From: Typha latifolia
Lineage: Eukaryota > Streptophyta > Magnoliopsida > Poales > Typhaceae
Assembly (NCBI GenBank): GCA_019914945.1
Contig: CM034101.1
Location: 15,511,188 to 15,575,187, forward strand
Direction: 5' to 3'
Length of the DNA stretch: 64,000 nucleotides
Shown: positions 36,796 to 48,371 of the stretch, piece by piece
Position numbering within the stretch: the stretch's first letter is position 1
How the letters are laid out: each line of letters starts with the position of its first letter
Made by a program: the position numbers and the translations under genes
Notes under the pieces: model-generated
Told to the model about the DNA's origin: nothing
The model's database searches: none
What the model saw: the letters and a program-made list of their open reading frames with translations, nothing else

Positions 36796-39258
36796 ATCAG
36801 TTTGTGATCGTAACTATGTGTACTTTTCCTGTTTCATTGTCTCTTTGAAATAGGAGTACTGAAGTTGTAGGGCGCTTTAAAAGCATAGTGGTTGCTTTCT
36901 CTCTTGAGATTTGATGTAATATATAAGTTAGACTGAGTTATTTATTTGTATTAAATTCTGGCTTCTTGTGATAAATCTTGCTTGTTATGATGCTCGTATT
37001 ATTCAGTTTAAATAAGTAAAAAAAGAAAATAAAAAGGAGAAATACATGATGCTGCTCTCTTTTCTGGCATTGCTACCCTGAAGCATTTCAGTTTAAAGTA
37101 TATCATGTTCTTTATCGCTTTCCCAGCCATTTTTGCTTACTTTTAAGAAGGGGTGTAGTTTAATTTAAGAATTGCTGTACCAGTGACGCTTGCCTGTCGA
37201 CAGTCCTTTGCCCTTGACGCTGTTCTCACCATCATTATCGCCTTCGCCTGATGAGAAGAGTGCGACTGCGGTAGCATCGTTCAAAGGGAAGAAGACGATC
37301 CAAACAGGTTGAAACAAAAATAATCCAGAAAAAGAGCCCAAGGCCGAGGCTTCTCAGTGATCAGTAAGAAATGAGAAGAGTGGGCCCAGAAATTGGATTT
37401 TAATCAGCAGAGGCCTATCAAAAAGTTATGCAAGAGAATATAAACAAGTCTACTTCTAATCCTTTTGGGCTGTGCATATTGGACTTCCAAGCCCAGTGGG
37501 CTGCTCGCCTTGTTTGGTTGCTAAATTTTACAAATTTGACATCAAAATCAAAGAAGTAAACAGAAGAATTAGTCCATGTCAAAACACTAATTCTAGATGG
37601 TCCTTTAATCTTATAAATTTGCACGTGGCCTGCATGCAACGAGATCCTGATAGGTTATGTCCTTAGATATTTGAGATCGTACGTGCTCCAGCGAGATTGC
37701 AAATGGTTTTTTGACGTATAGATTAACACAAAAATTAATTAGAGACACAAACACATATATAGAGCCAAACCATGGGCTCCAAAAGTACAGAGTGGCCATG
37801 ACTTGCCCATGGGTCTTCCCTAATTAAGCCAAAATAATGTTCTAATACGACCACTGCCACGAAGAAACAACGCATAGAAACAACGGAACACCTCGTGCTA
37901 AGCCTCCAGAAATGATTCTTCAACTTATCCACCAATTAATCTCGGCAGATTTGTCAAAAAATATAATAAATAAACAGCTAATATTAGCTCCTATATATGA
38001 GGAGGTTTGAACTCATGTACAACTGCTACAATTTCGGATATTATAAGTGTATTATTATCATCTCGATCATCTTAAAGCTACCAAATGGAAAATGGTTGGC
38101 ATAATCTTGGTTTGTTCATACTCTGCTAAAGAATTTGATGAGTTAGTAGGGACGGCAAGAATGAGGTAGAGAATTATCACCAAGAGGAAAGAGAAATGAT
38201 ATGATAAAGCCGTTTAAATGGATGTCTGTCTCAACTCTCAACCAAAAAAAAAAGTAAACGTACCTTTTTTCCATATTTTTTTCGTAGTACTTTTTTCATT
38301 TGTTTGACAAACAGAAAAATAAAAAATAGTACTAGCTATTATAAATCCGTTGACATTAATAAACCTTCAAACGCCAAACTTACGTTCGTGGCGGATGGTG
38401 TTTGATCCACGCCGAGCCATTCGTCAAAGCTTATATATATATATATATTGCAGAGATGAGCGATGTGTAGGGGACCAACTGGTATGGAAAATTTACCATA
38501 AAAAATTTCCTTAAGAATTCATAAACAATAAGTAAGACATTATATTAATATCCTACAATCACCATGCAAGTTACACATAGAAAATAATTCAGGTATATAC
38601 CCAAAAATTAATTCTTAATGAAGAGGTTTTTTTTTCGCGAGGACAGTTTGGAGCATACATCTCTGTTCTATTCTACAGACGTTAACTTAATCAGTTATTT
38701 TAAAGTATAAGTTATAAAAAAAATACTGTTTTTTTTTAATTTAAAATATTTTAGTAGACAAAAAAATAATAATTTAACTTAAATAAATAGATATCTATAT
38801 TTTATATAAAATAGAAGTTAGGACCATTCTCAAACCGTTTAAAATGACAAGTGATGTGATAGATGGTAGAAATAGGGATATAACTTATCCATTGTCGTAT
38901 ATAAACCCCCCCATAACTCTCGTAATTCTCAAGCCAACCCCCTCCCTCTCCCCCTCCTCCTTATCGCCATCATCTCTGCCCCCAAAGAGAAGAACTCGGT
39001 GTGCTTTTTTGTAGCCAAAAGAGATCTCCAAAAGCCAAGACTCCTCTAGATCTGTAAGCTAAACTATCGTTGCAGGCCAAACCAACCCTTCCTATAGACG
39101 ACATACAATAGCTTCCAAAGAGAAGGCATAAGAAACCACAACACAACCACCCCCTCCTACCTCCCTACCTACCTTTCTCTATATCAACTTAATATTCTTT
39201 GGCAGTTTAATTTGAAAGCCTCCCTTTTCTCCCTCCAAAACTCCCAACTGCCATAACG
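36796..39258. other. Spacer between ARM and MATE genes
   Basis: Contains the ARM gene 3' end, AT-rich sequence and the MATE promoter with a CT-rich leader (about 38930-39190). A minus-strand open frame ending at 37165 runs about 60 codons without a clear ATG; it reads like protein (hydrophobic start, then Gly/Lys/Ser-rich) but I do not recognise it and do not call it. No other exon was seen. Confidence 0.45.
38898..38905 (+). promoter_or_regulatory. Probable TATA box of the MATE gene
   Basis: TATATAAA about 355 bp before the MATE start codon, followed by a pyrimidine-rich stretch typical of a plant 5' leader. A leader of roughly 325 bases would result. Confidence 0.5.
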
Positions 39259-40866
39259 ATGTCTAACCCTTCCAACTTATTAGAGAACACTACCACACCG
39301 TGCCAATGCAACCACCACCACCACCATGACCCTAACCCTAATGAGCACCTCACCACCCCGTTCGTCAAAAAGCCGGCGGTATCGATCTCGATAGCGGAGA
39401 CGCCGCCTCCTGTCCTTGACCATAAACTGCGGTCGGCCACATTAACGGCGGCGTTTGTAGAGGCCAGGGCAATACTAGCCTTAGCCTTTCCGATGATCCT
39501 AACCGGCCTAATTCTATACCTCCGCTCCATGATCTCCATGCTCTTTCTTGGTAAGCTCGGAAAGTTATCCCTCGCCGGCGGCGCCCTCGCCATCGGCTTC
39601 GCCAACATCACCGGCTATTCCGTCCTCTCCGGCTTAGCCATGGGCATGGAGCCAATCTGCGGCCAAGCCTTCGGCGCGCGCCGCCACGCCCTGCTCGGCC
39701 TCGCTCTCCAACGCACCGTACTCCTCCTCCTATGCGTCTCCATCCCCATTGCCATCCTGTGGACCTACATGCGCCCCATACTTCTCCTATGCGGCCAAGA
39801 CGACTCCATCTCAGCCGCAGCCCAATCCTACATCTTATTCTCCCTCCCCGATCTCCTCCTCCAATCGTTTATCCACCCTCTACGTATTTATCTTCGCGCA
39901 CAGTCGATAACTCTCCCCCTCACCTACTGCGCTATTCTCGCTATCCTCCTCCACTTGCCGATAAATTACCTATTCGCCTCTATCCTTAACCTTGGAATAA
40001 AAGGAGTCGCATTAGCGTCAGTGTGGGCTAACCTTAACTTTCTCTTATTCCTCCTCGCTTATGTCTACTTCTCCGGAATCCACGAACTCACCGGTGGGTT
40101 TACCGCCTCCAAAAACTGCATTCGAGGGTGGGGATCTCTTCTCGGGTTAGCCATTCCAAGTTGCATTAGCGTGTGCTTGGAGTGGTGGTGGTACGAGATC
40201 ATGATACTTCTATGCGGACTTCTAGCCAACCCGCAGGCGACCGTGGCTTCAATGGGGATACTAATCCAGACCACGTCGTTGATTTATATCTTCCCATCCT
40301 CGTTAAGCTTCGGCGTGTCGACCAGAGTCGGGAACGAGCTCGGAGCCAACCGGCCCGACCGAGCCAGCCGCGCCGCGAAGGTCGGGCTCGGGTGCAGCCT
40401 CGTGCTCGGGCTCGTCGCGTTCGGTTTCGCAGTTTCAGTTCGGAACGTGTGGGCCCGGATGTTCACGTCCGACGTGGCCATCATCGGGCTGACGGCGTCG
40501 GTGTTGCCCATTCTCGGGATGTGCGAGCTGGGGAACTGCCCGCAGACGACCGGGTGCGGAGTGCTGCGAGGAAGCGCGAGGCCCAAGGTCGGTGCGAACG
40601 TTAACCTAGGGGCGTTCTATGCGGTCGGAACACCTGTCGCCGTGGGATTGGCGTTCTGGGGTGGGCTCGACTTTAAGGGCCTGTGGCTTGGACTCCTCGC
40701 GGCGCAAGGCACCTGCGTCCTACTCATGCTTGGGGTTATTATGCGGACGGATTGGGAGTCGCAGGCCGAGCGGGCGCAGCTACTCACTGGTGCGGGACAG
40801 GAGAAGGAGACTTTTACTGAAGACGAGAAGACTCGTCTGGTAATTCACATAAAAATCGAGCAATGA
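39259..40866 (+). CDS. DTX: MATE efflux transporter, DETOXIFICATION 48-56 group
   Basis: A 535-residue, intronless multidrug and toxic compound extrusion antiporter with 12 predicted membrane segments. It belongs to the intronless DTX clade that includes DTX49, DTX51/ADP1, ZRIZI and maize BIGE1, tied in other plants to organ initiation, hypocotyl growth and stress signals from late endosome/Golgi membranes. Visible landmarks are ILALAFPMILTGLILYLRSM in the first segment, LSLAGGALAIGFANITGYSV, the family signature GLAMGMEPICGQAFGA, VCLEWWWYEIMILLCGLL, FPSSLSFGVSTRVGNELGAN, and PQTTGCGVLRGSARPKVGAN. The cytosolic N-terminus is unusual in carrying a Cys-x-Cys followed closely by five His (CQCNHHHHHD, residues 15-24). 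The start has a TATA box and CT-rich leader upstream. Substrate cannot be read from sequence. Confidence 0.94.
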   Translation: MSNPSNLLENTTTPCQCNHHHHHDPNPNEHLTTPFVKKPAVSISIAETPPPVLDHKLRSATLTAAFVEARAILALAFPMILTGLILYLRSMISMLFLGKLGKLSLAGGALAIGFANITGYSVLSGLAMGMEPICGQAFGARRHALLGLALQRTVLLLLCVSIPIAILWTYMRPILLLCGQDDSISAAAQSYILFSLPDLLLQSFIHPLRIYLRAQSITLPLTYCAILAILLHLPINYLFASILNLGIKGVALASVWANLNFLLFLLAYVYFSGIHELTGGFTASKNCIRGWGSLLGLAIPSCISVCLEWWWYEIMILLCGLLANPQATVASMGILIQTTSLIYIFPSSLSFGVSTRVGNELGANRPDRASRAAKVGLGCSLVLGLVAFGFAVSVRNVWARMFTSDVAIIGLTASVLPILGMCELGNCPQTTGCGVLRGSARPKVGANVNLGAFYAVGTPVAVGLAFWGGLDFKGLWLGLLAAQGTCVLLMLGVIMRTDWESQAERAQLLTGAGQEKETFTEDEKTRLVIHIKIEQ

Positions 40867-43790
40867 AATGAAAATTAACGGTGACTATATATTTTTTTTA
40901 ATTATCCTTTTTGGGTGTGACACTTTTGTAACTTTTTTATTATTATTAAATCCTCCTCACTTTTTGTAACAGATTATGTTTGTAATTATAAAGAGAGTGA
41001 AAACATCAATTATATATATATATATATTTACACAATTCGTACTATGACCAATTGCGTCCATAAAGCCGGCATCGTTCTGACTCAGTCACCGGCTTTTCCA
41101 TATACTTTGGTCTTCACACGGCGCCGATTTTTGGAAATAAGCCGGTCCACCTTCCATTTTCTAACCCACTCGGCCCGCCGAGTTGGTCAACTCACCGATT
41201 TTATTTGACTCGTTGGCCCAATCATATTTATGCCTTCCCACATTCGATAGAATCTATATCAAAGAAAAGAAAAGCGTGAAGTTAAAAAAAGAATGAAGGA
41301 AAGAGTGAAGAGATTAAGTAGACGATAGGAGGAAGTGGTTGCAGGCCATAAAAGATGTTTCTAGCTAAACGACGTATTACTTTTCCTTCGTTGCGTAATT
41401 TTGTCCAAGTCATCGATCGCCTTAGCATAAGAATGAAGCATGCACGAGAGAATGACACGTGCCCAACAACTATGTTGGGTTGTTGGAGAACAAGCAAGCA
41501 GGAGCCCAGGTGGATTCACCCCCCCTAGATGCATGCGTGCATCAATGTACTTGGTATCCATACTGTTCCAGTAATCCACTCGTCGTTTAATTTGATGCTT
41601 TCATCGTATAAATAACAAGTTAACGTTTCAAAACTCCAAAGGCCAAAAACCAAAGCACTTTTTGAATAGCTATCTCCAACTTTCACATCAATGGAGGCCA
41701 CCACTGCCTGCAAAGTCAAACCTAGATACAATTGGTTGGGTCCCTTTAAAAAAAAAATTTGTTTCTCTCAAAGTCAATGGACTACCTTCAACTCTACATA
41801 GCTATTCGTATCATATACGGTGTAAACAAGATGCATGGTTCAATAATTCTTCAGTCTTCTTATGTATCGTTGTCACGGAATCGCCCACTAGCTACTCGCA
41901 TTGATTCTTAGTTATTTAATCATACTTTTAAGAGATGAATCAAGAATCTGATCCCATAAAAATTATAAACAAGTTGTTGTGACTTGAGATTCTTCTCTCC
42001 TTTAAAGCCAATTGCGGCTCGCGGCGTCCAATTGTATGTTTTTAAATTGCCATTATGGACTATCTATGCAGCCACCTTCTTGAATCACAGTTTTAGGTCA
42101 GTCGTTGTGAAAAATATGGGCTGCTTTGTTCCACAGAAATGGATGACATCTACACTAATAAAAGATCAAGGGGTGATAAAAAAAAAACTAATTAACTTCA
42201 ACTCAGCACAACCAATCATCGTATTCCTTCAATCCCAGAGGTTGTTTGTATATACATATATGCACTTTAATATAAGCTGATCAATGATTCTAGCTTGGGT
42301 TGCTAAGTCATAGAATTAATACCAATCTTTGCAACCGACACGCTGCTCTCATTGGGCTATTTACGTGTAACAATGTATTTATAGGTAAATGTACTGTTCA
42401 TAGTACTGTATTCGAAGAGCCGTGGCCGCCATGATATGATCTTATCTATCTATCGTGTTAGGAGAAAATATAATACTACGAGCATTTTAGATCTTTTACT
42501 AGTCTTAATCTCTTTGCTTCTCTGATTCTGTGAATTCTGGATTAGTATGTGTGTACGTAGTAATATGATCTATAACTCGTTTCCCCTGTGAGAGTTCTTT
42601 GAAACAAAGTAGATTCAAATGGTTCTAAGTCAGTGTTTGACGAAAGCACAACAAGTCAACAACTCATGCATGCTAGGCTTGGTCAACGGAGAGAGATAGA
42701 GAGAGAGTACCAAGCTTGTCTATGGGAGACCGGCAATTTGCACCCGGGCAACAACTAACATTGATAATTTGCACCAAACTCCCTCATAAACCTCATATTG
42801 ATTAATAAACCCTCATACACAATATACGTATTATAAGTATTCTTACAAATAATAACCCTTCTGGCCTGTGTATTCGTTGAATTCTTTAGAATTGACTTAC
42901 TTTTTTTTTCTCCTTATTTATTGTTTGACTTTGTTGCCTTGCGTCATCATCTCATGGTCAACTGGTGTGCGTGCACATAAATGAGCTTATATATATACAT
43001 ATATAAAGCTAGCTTTAATTAATATTGGATTTAATACTACTTGGCTGCATGTTTTTTTTTTTTCTCTTTCTGATCAGGTGATCTGGTTGCTGCATGGCTA
43101 TAATTAAGTTCGTACGTAGAATTATTGTCATGCATGAGATCATAAATGACCTGCAACGAATTATGCACTTGAAACCAAGGTCTAATATTGCAAACTTAGG
43201 TTATTTACGGTACATATACATCCATAGCGTATATAGCTTGACCAAACCAAAGCAATCCGTGGATGGTTTCTAGTCAGAGAGATGATCAAAATGCCACCAT
43301 AGTGATTACTCCTATTGGATGTTTTACTTGACTTTCAAAAGTTGAAATATGAACTGGATCAAAGTTAGTATGCGTGCGGTGCACAAATTGAAAGAAATGC
43401 CCGTTAGTTTTTTTTTTTATTTTAATTTTTTCTTGAAGTTTGATTTCAACGGTTGATTTTTGCTTGAAGTCTATATAGGGTTACTATTTGAGTTATGCAG
43501 CGGTGTTAGAGGGATTTGTTTTCTTCGGTGAATGGTTCTCAATCAATTTATTTGTTTGAGGCAGGACAAAATAAGAGAGAGAAGATTCACACGACCGTAA
43601 TAGTTCGTTGATCTCTCAAGGATGTCCTCTTCATTGACAAAATAAAAGGTATATTTTTCCAAAGGACTGAATAGTGACGTTAACGGAGCACGTTACGATA
43701 GGACCGTACCAACAAGAATGAAAATACTATGTATTTATTTTATCACTTTTTATTAGTAATATTAATATATCTTTACCTGATAATTATTGT

Positions 43791-43829
<39 letters not shown>

Positions 43830-45190
43830 ATTTGGTGATGTTAACATTGCCACTCTTTTAATTTTCTCTTTATGTTAGTACTCCCTGAAATAAAGAAAGA
43901 AAAAATAAAGCTTCCTCTAAATTTGACTCGTCTTTGTTAACATATGGAAAGCCTGGTCTAATCCTTTTCGTGGGTGTTGGGCTTAGCGCCAATGGACTAT
44001 AGCTCGGAGAAGGCCGATCTATGTTGGGCCATAAACAGCGCTTTGCTTGGGTTCCATTTGAGGGGCCATGGGCTTTAGTAGCCCATTGGAACTTTGATGG
44101 GATTCTTCGGATTAGTAACCTAAATTACTATATTCGCTAAGTATAATCATAGATACAAATTTAGATAGCTCTCGCACACATCGGTTTAGTCTTGGGTCCA
44201 ACTCACCTGAAGCCCAGCAGAGTTGAAGTTAAATAATATTTTAGACTCGAAATTAATTTTGAGCGGAGCTTGAGTTGGTGTTAGCTCGCTCAAGTTGAGC
44301 TCGACTATATATATATATATATCCATAAGCTTGACTTGAGCTAAGTCTCTTGAATAATATTTTAAGTTTGAAATTAATTTTAAGTCAAACTTAATTCAAG
44401 TCTAATTTGTTTAGGCTTAGTGTTTACGCTCCTAAATATATAAAAGTTTATGATATAATTACTAAAATTTATAGACAATTAGTACATAAAAAAAGAGTTT
44501 TTGCATCACTACTAATATATTCTGCCTTGTTTCTATGCAGCCATTTTATTTTATTTTCTCTTTCTTTAGAGAGGTTTTGTTTTGAAAGACAAAGTAGCCC
44601 CCATGTGTTACTGTACGTACATGCCTAGATATTTTTATCCTAATACCTTTGTTGTCTCGTGGCATAACTATTGACTCATTATTGAGCCAAAGAATCTTCC
44701 TTTTTCTCTTTTTAAACTTTCTAAAGACTAATACTCAAAATAATATCTCCATATTATTACTATATGAAGACCCTCCTCAGTCCTCACCCCCCTATACAAC
44801 CTACCTACCACATATCATAAGCCCCTCCCCCTAAGTAAGAAAGAAGGAAAGAGACGCCCCCACGCCGCCTGCCGCCGCGCGGGCCCCGCCTTCCACAGTG
44901 ACTCTTGTGGAACGTTTGATTCCAATCGCTAAGATTCAAGTCTCTCTCTGTCTCTCTCTGACCATTACTTGCCATCTCTCCCAAAGCTATTTACAAGATC
45001 CCAAATCCCAAATCCCATCCCACTGCTAAATGGATGCTTACCATTCCCATCCACAATCCCGAGCCACCGTTTTCGGCGGCGGCGGCGGCGGCGGTGGTGG
45101 CGATGGTTTGAGATAGAGTGGGGAAGAAAAGGAGGAGGAGATAGGTGTAATAAGAGATAGAAAGAGGTAGGTAGGGTGAAGGATTTCGCG
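40867..45190. other. Long spacer between MATE and ATL genes
   Basis: More than 4 kb of mostly AT-rich sequence with (TA)n tracts. Islands at about 41040-41220 and 43920-44110 are GC-richer and contain GGCCCA/TGGGCC motifs. A degenerate direct repeat (AATAATATTTTA followed by GAAATTAATTTT) occurs near 44233 and 44354. The last 350 bp are pyrimidine-rich with a CGG/CGN run near 45073-45100 and form the probable leader of the ATL gene. I found no coding exon. Confidence 0.45.
43793..43824. repeat. (TA)n microsatellite
   Basis: A TA run in the long spacer between the MATE and ATL genes. Confidence 0.9.
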
Positions 45191-47875
45191 ATGTTGGGTT
45201 CGGGATTGAACCTAGTCTCCACCGTCATCGGGTTTGGTATGAGCGCTACCTTTATCGTGTTCGTTTGCGCGCGACTCATCTGCGGTCGGATCCGGTCCAA
45301 CGAGTCTCGCGCCGCCCCGTTCGATATCGAGCTCCAGTCCGATCTCGACGAGCCGGTTAGTTCCCACTCACCTTTCTGAACCCTCGATGATTATTTGTAT
45401 TTTTCCTTTTTCTTTTCTATAGAGTTTTATGAATCAGGAGAAGGAGGAATAAGGTTTGGAGAAGAACATGGTCCATGAAACTAATAATTGATGGGATAAG
45501 AACCCCCCCCTGGAAAACGGATGGGCCCACATCTTTAAGTCTTTAATTGTGCTTTTTTAATGCTTTATAGTGAATAATTATTTAACTATTTCTAGGAAAT
45601 ATCTAGTAGTGATCTAGCTAGATATAGAAAGACTCTTAAGATATTAGTTGCAATGCTCCAAGGTATATTGGATGGCCTTTTGGATGCTTTTATCTTTGCA
45701 GTCAGTCGTTTGCCACATCTAAGAGAGGTTGAAGTGCTCATTGATGATGCTTCTGCTGAGTTTCACTTCATAACTAAAGTAGCAAATCAATCGCTTAGTG
45801 TTTTTTTTTGAAAAGGAAAGAGACTTCTCTCTGGTGAAATATAAACTTATGTACAATATGCAGAGGCATCTCTTATCCTTTCATTACTTGATGTGCAAGA
45901 CAAGTTCGTTGGGAAGAGGCAAAATGTTTCGTGTTAATATCTTAAGTTGCTCAGAGAAAAATCCACTTTGGCTCGTGTTTGGATGGTTGAACTATTGCGA
46001 AAAGGATCTAAGTTTATGTTAACATGTCAAATATGTTGATTCTTTATTAGTCATAACTTGGTGGAAGTGTTTTATCAAAGTCTGCCCCAGCAGCTTTTCT
46101 TCCAAGTAGACGATAAGTAGCATTTGCATGCAAGGGAATTATGATTCCAATTGACATTTATTTATTTGCAACTTTGGCCAATAGTCAGAACATGCAATTA
46201 GTGGCTTGGAACCTGTTGCTGTTGCTGCTATTCCAAAAATGAAGTACAACAGGGACGCTTTCCGTTCCAAAGAAGATGCCCAGTAAGTGGCTCTGTATTG
46301 TGGACTTCCTTTCTTGATATGTTGCCTCTGCTATTGCATACTGCATCATGTAATTGTCAACTCCCTTTCTTGATATGTTGCTTCTGCTATTGTAGATTAC
46401 ACAAAGTACGCAGTCACAATTGAGTTTAAATACAAGACATATTATAGTTTATTAGAAGGAAATTTTTTTTATTTGAAATTGCCAAAGTTCCTTCTGCTCT
46501 CAATATAATTGTAATAAAGTAATAAAGCCATCCATGGCAATCTCCCAGTGCCTTCGACCTGCACTGAATTGTGCCATGATGACTCATGAAAAACTTGTCT
46601 GCTATCAAATTGCATCCACTGTGCAGACTTTTTCCTCCATGCTTATCATTGTGAGAGCTAGACTAGTATTTTTTTCTCTTCAACGACATCTTTTGTTTGT
46701 CGACAGAGTGCGCTCAAATTCTTTTCCTCATCCATTCATTTCTCACTGGACACCATTACTAGCTTTGTTACAAATGAAAATCTATATGTGCAATTACTTG
46801 ATTTGAGGAAATGTTCTTGGTACCATGAGTATGTTTTAAAATGTCGGTTTCTCTGAAAAATAAATGTTTTAAAAAGTTTAAATGTGCATAGTGTTTTATG
46901 GACGCAGACTACAAAGAATGGATTGTCAGCCATGTACAGTTAAGAGTTGATTTTTTTTTCTTTTTATATGTCAGGTCTCGATGATTGCAAGGCATTCTAG
47001 TTGTCATGAAGTATCTAACATGTCATGACATTCTTTTAGCACATTAAGTCTTTCAGTTATATATTTATATGATGGATTCAGTTATTACTATTGAATGCTT
47101 TAGCTCAGAGTGGTGCTTCCATAGGGGCTCCTCCCAGCTTTTGTTACTTGTCATTGATGGGGAGTAAAAAAAGATCTCGTTCTTCTTTCTGCACATATGC
47201 TGCAACTCTAACTGTCCTTTTCTTTTTTTTTTACTTCAGTTAATCTTTACGCAGAAGTAAAAAAAGAAAGTTTTTATCTTTCCCAAAAATTTACTGTCAT
47301 TTTTGCTCCAACAGGTGTTCAATTTGTTTAGGAGAATACGAAGAGAAAGAGATGCTCCGTATCATGCCGACATGCCGGCATAACTTTCATCTTGCCTGCA
47401 TAGATGAGTGGTTGCAGAAACAGCCGACTTGTCCGATCTGTCGTCTACCATTAGGTGACATATTTGAAGCAAAATATGCTTCAGCTTCTGCACTCAGAGC
47501 CTCTGACGGTCAGTCTAACCAATGGCTACATCCCAGCCATGTCCGTTCAGAAGGCAGAGAAGATAGCCACATTCGACATGAATCCGTGTCTGTGGTTGTT
47601 CCTGTTCCACAAGAAATACAAGAATCCAGAAGGTAATCAGGCAGTGATGATTAGATTCAGAGACTGATGAACCCTTACTGGTGCTTCTCAAAATTTCCCA
47701 TCTGAGCCAGTTTACAACTACAGAGACACAAATGATCTTTCTTGGCAGTAACAGGCATGATATTTGTTATGGATTTCAATTTATCAACAATTGCAGAAGT
47801 CGATCTGAAAGCCCTATGGGTACAAGAGATACAGGGAGTGACTTTGTACGCTTGAGTCTAGTCATCCCTCTATGA
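45191..47875 (+). CDS. RING-H2 finger protein, ATL-like E3 ligase
   Basis: Membrane-anchored E3 ubiquitin ligase of the ATL type. Exons are 45191-45355, 46185-46282, 47315-47632 and 47797-47875, giving 219 residues. An N-terminal hydrophobic segment (about 7-31, LVSTVIGFGMSATFIVFVCA) is followed by a short basic region, a GLD-like motif (ISGLEPVAVAAIPKMKYN) and a complete RING-H2: C89, C92, C108, H110, H113, C116, C127, C130, with the ATL-type PTCRHNFHLACIDEWL and TCPICR. The C-terminal tail is Ser/Arg-rich. The first exon frame is open upstream of the chosen ATG through a GTG, but no earlier in-frame ATG was seen. Reading through the last donor gives an immediate TAA, so retention of intron 3 would make a 194-residue form lacking the last 25 residues. 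Confidence 0.88.
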
Positions 47876-48371
47876 GTGGGAGCAGCGAAATTATGCTGCT
47901 AGGCGACTTAGTCTGTAAAGCTAGTGACTTTTGATTTTTTATCAATGCTTTTGAGTTGCTTGCTTGTTATTTTATACTTATGCCTTATTGGATATCATAA
48001 TATATCTGAAAGATTATCAGGACAACCTTTTAAACCCAAGGACGGGGAAAATTTCTAGTTATGCCAATTAGATAATGATGATAATAATCGGATATTATTA
48101 TTATTATTATTGGATGATAAAAAATTTAAAGGAAGGGAAAAGTGGTAATAGCCACTGGCATAGTGCTCTTTTAGTTAGAGGACTCATATTATATGAGATT
48201 TCTTAGCCTCAAAGCAATTATATGAGGGTTTTAATGTTCGAATTCTGGATAGTATTTATTGGAACAGTATTAATTAAGTTATTATTATTTTTTAACAAAT
48301 AAATAATAAGATAAATAAAGGTGATAAGTGGATGTCGAGTGGGTGTCCCTGGGATTTGTGCCGGACGAGGG
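47876..48371. other. Spacer between ATL and FN3K genes
   Basis: About 0.5 kb with a short ATT repeat (about 48096-48111). Holds the ATL 3' end and the FN3K promoter. Nothing coding is seen. Confidence 0.5.

Noticed and set aside
37165..37362. A minus-strand open stretch of about 60 codons ending GKRHWYSNS
   Set aside because: It lacks a clear start codon or splice acceptor and I do not recognise the protein; noted in the spacer entry only.
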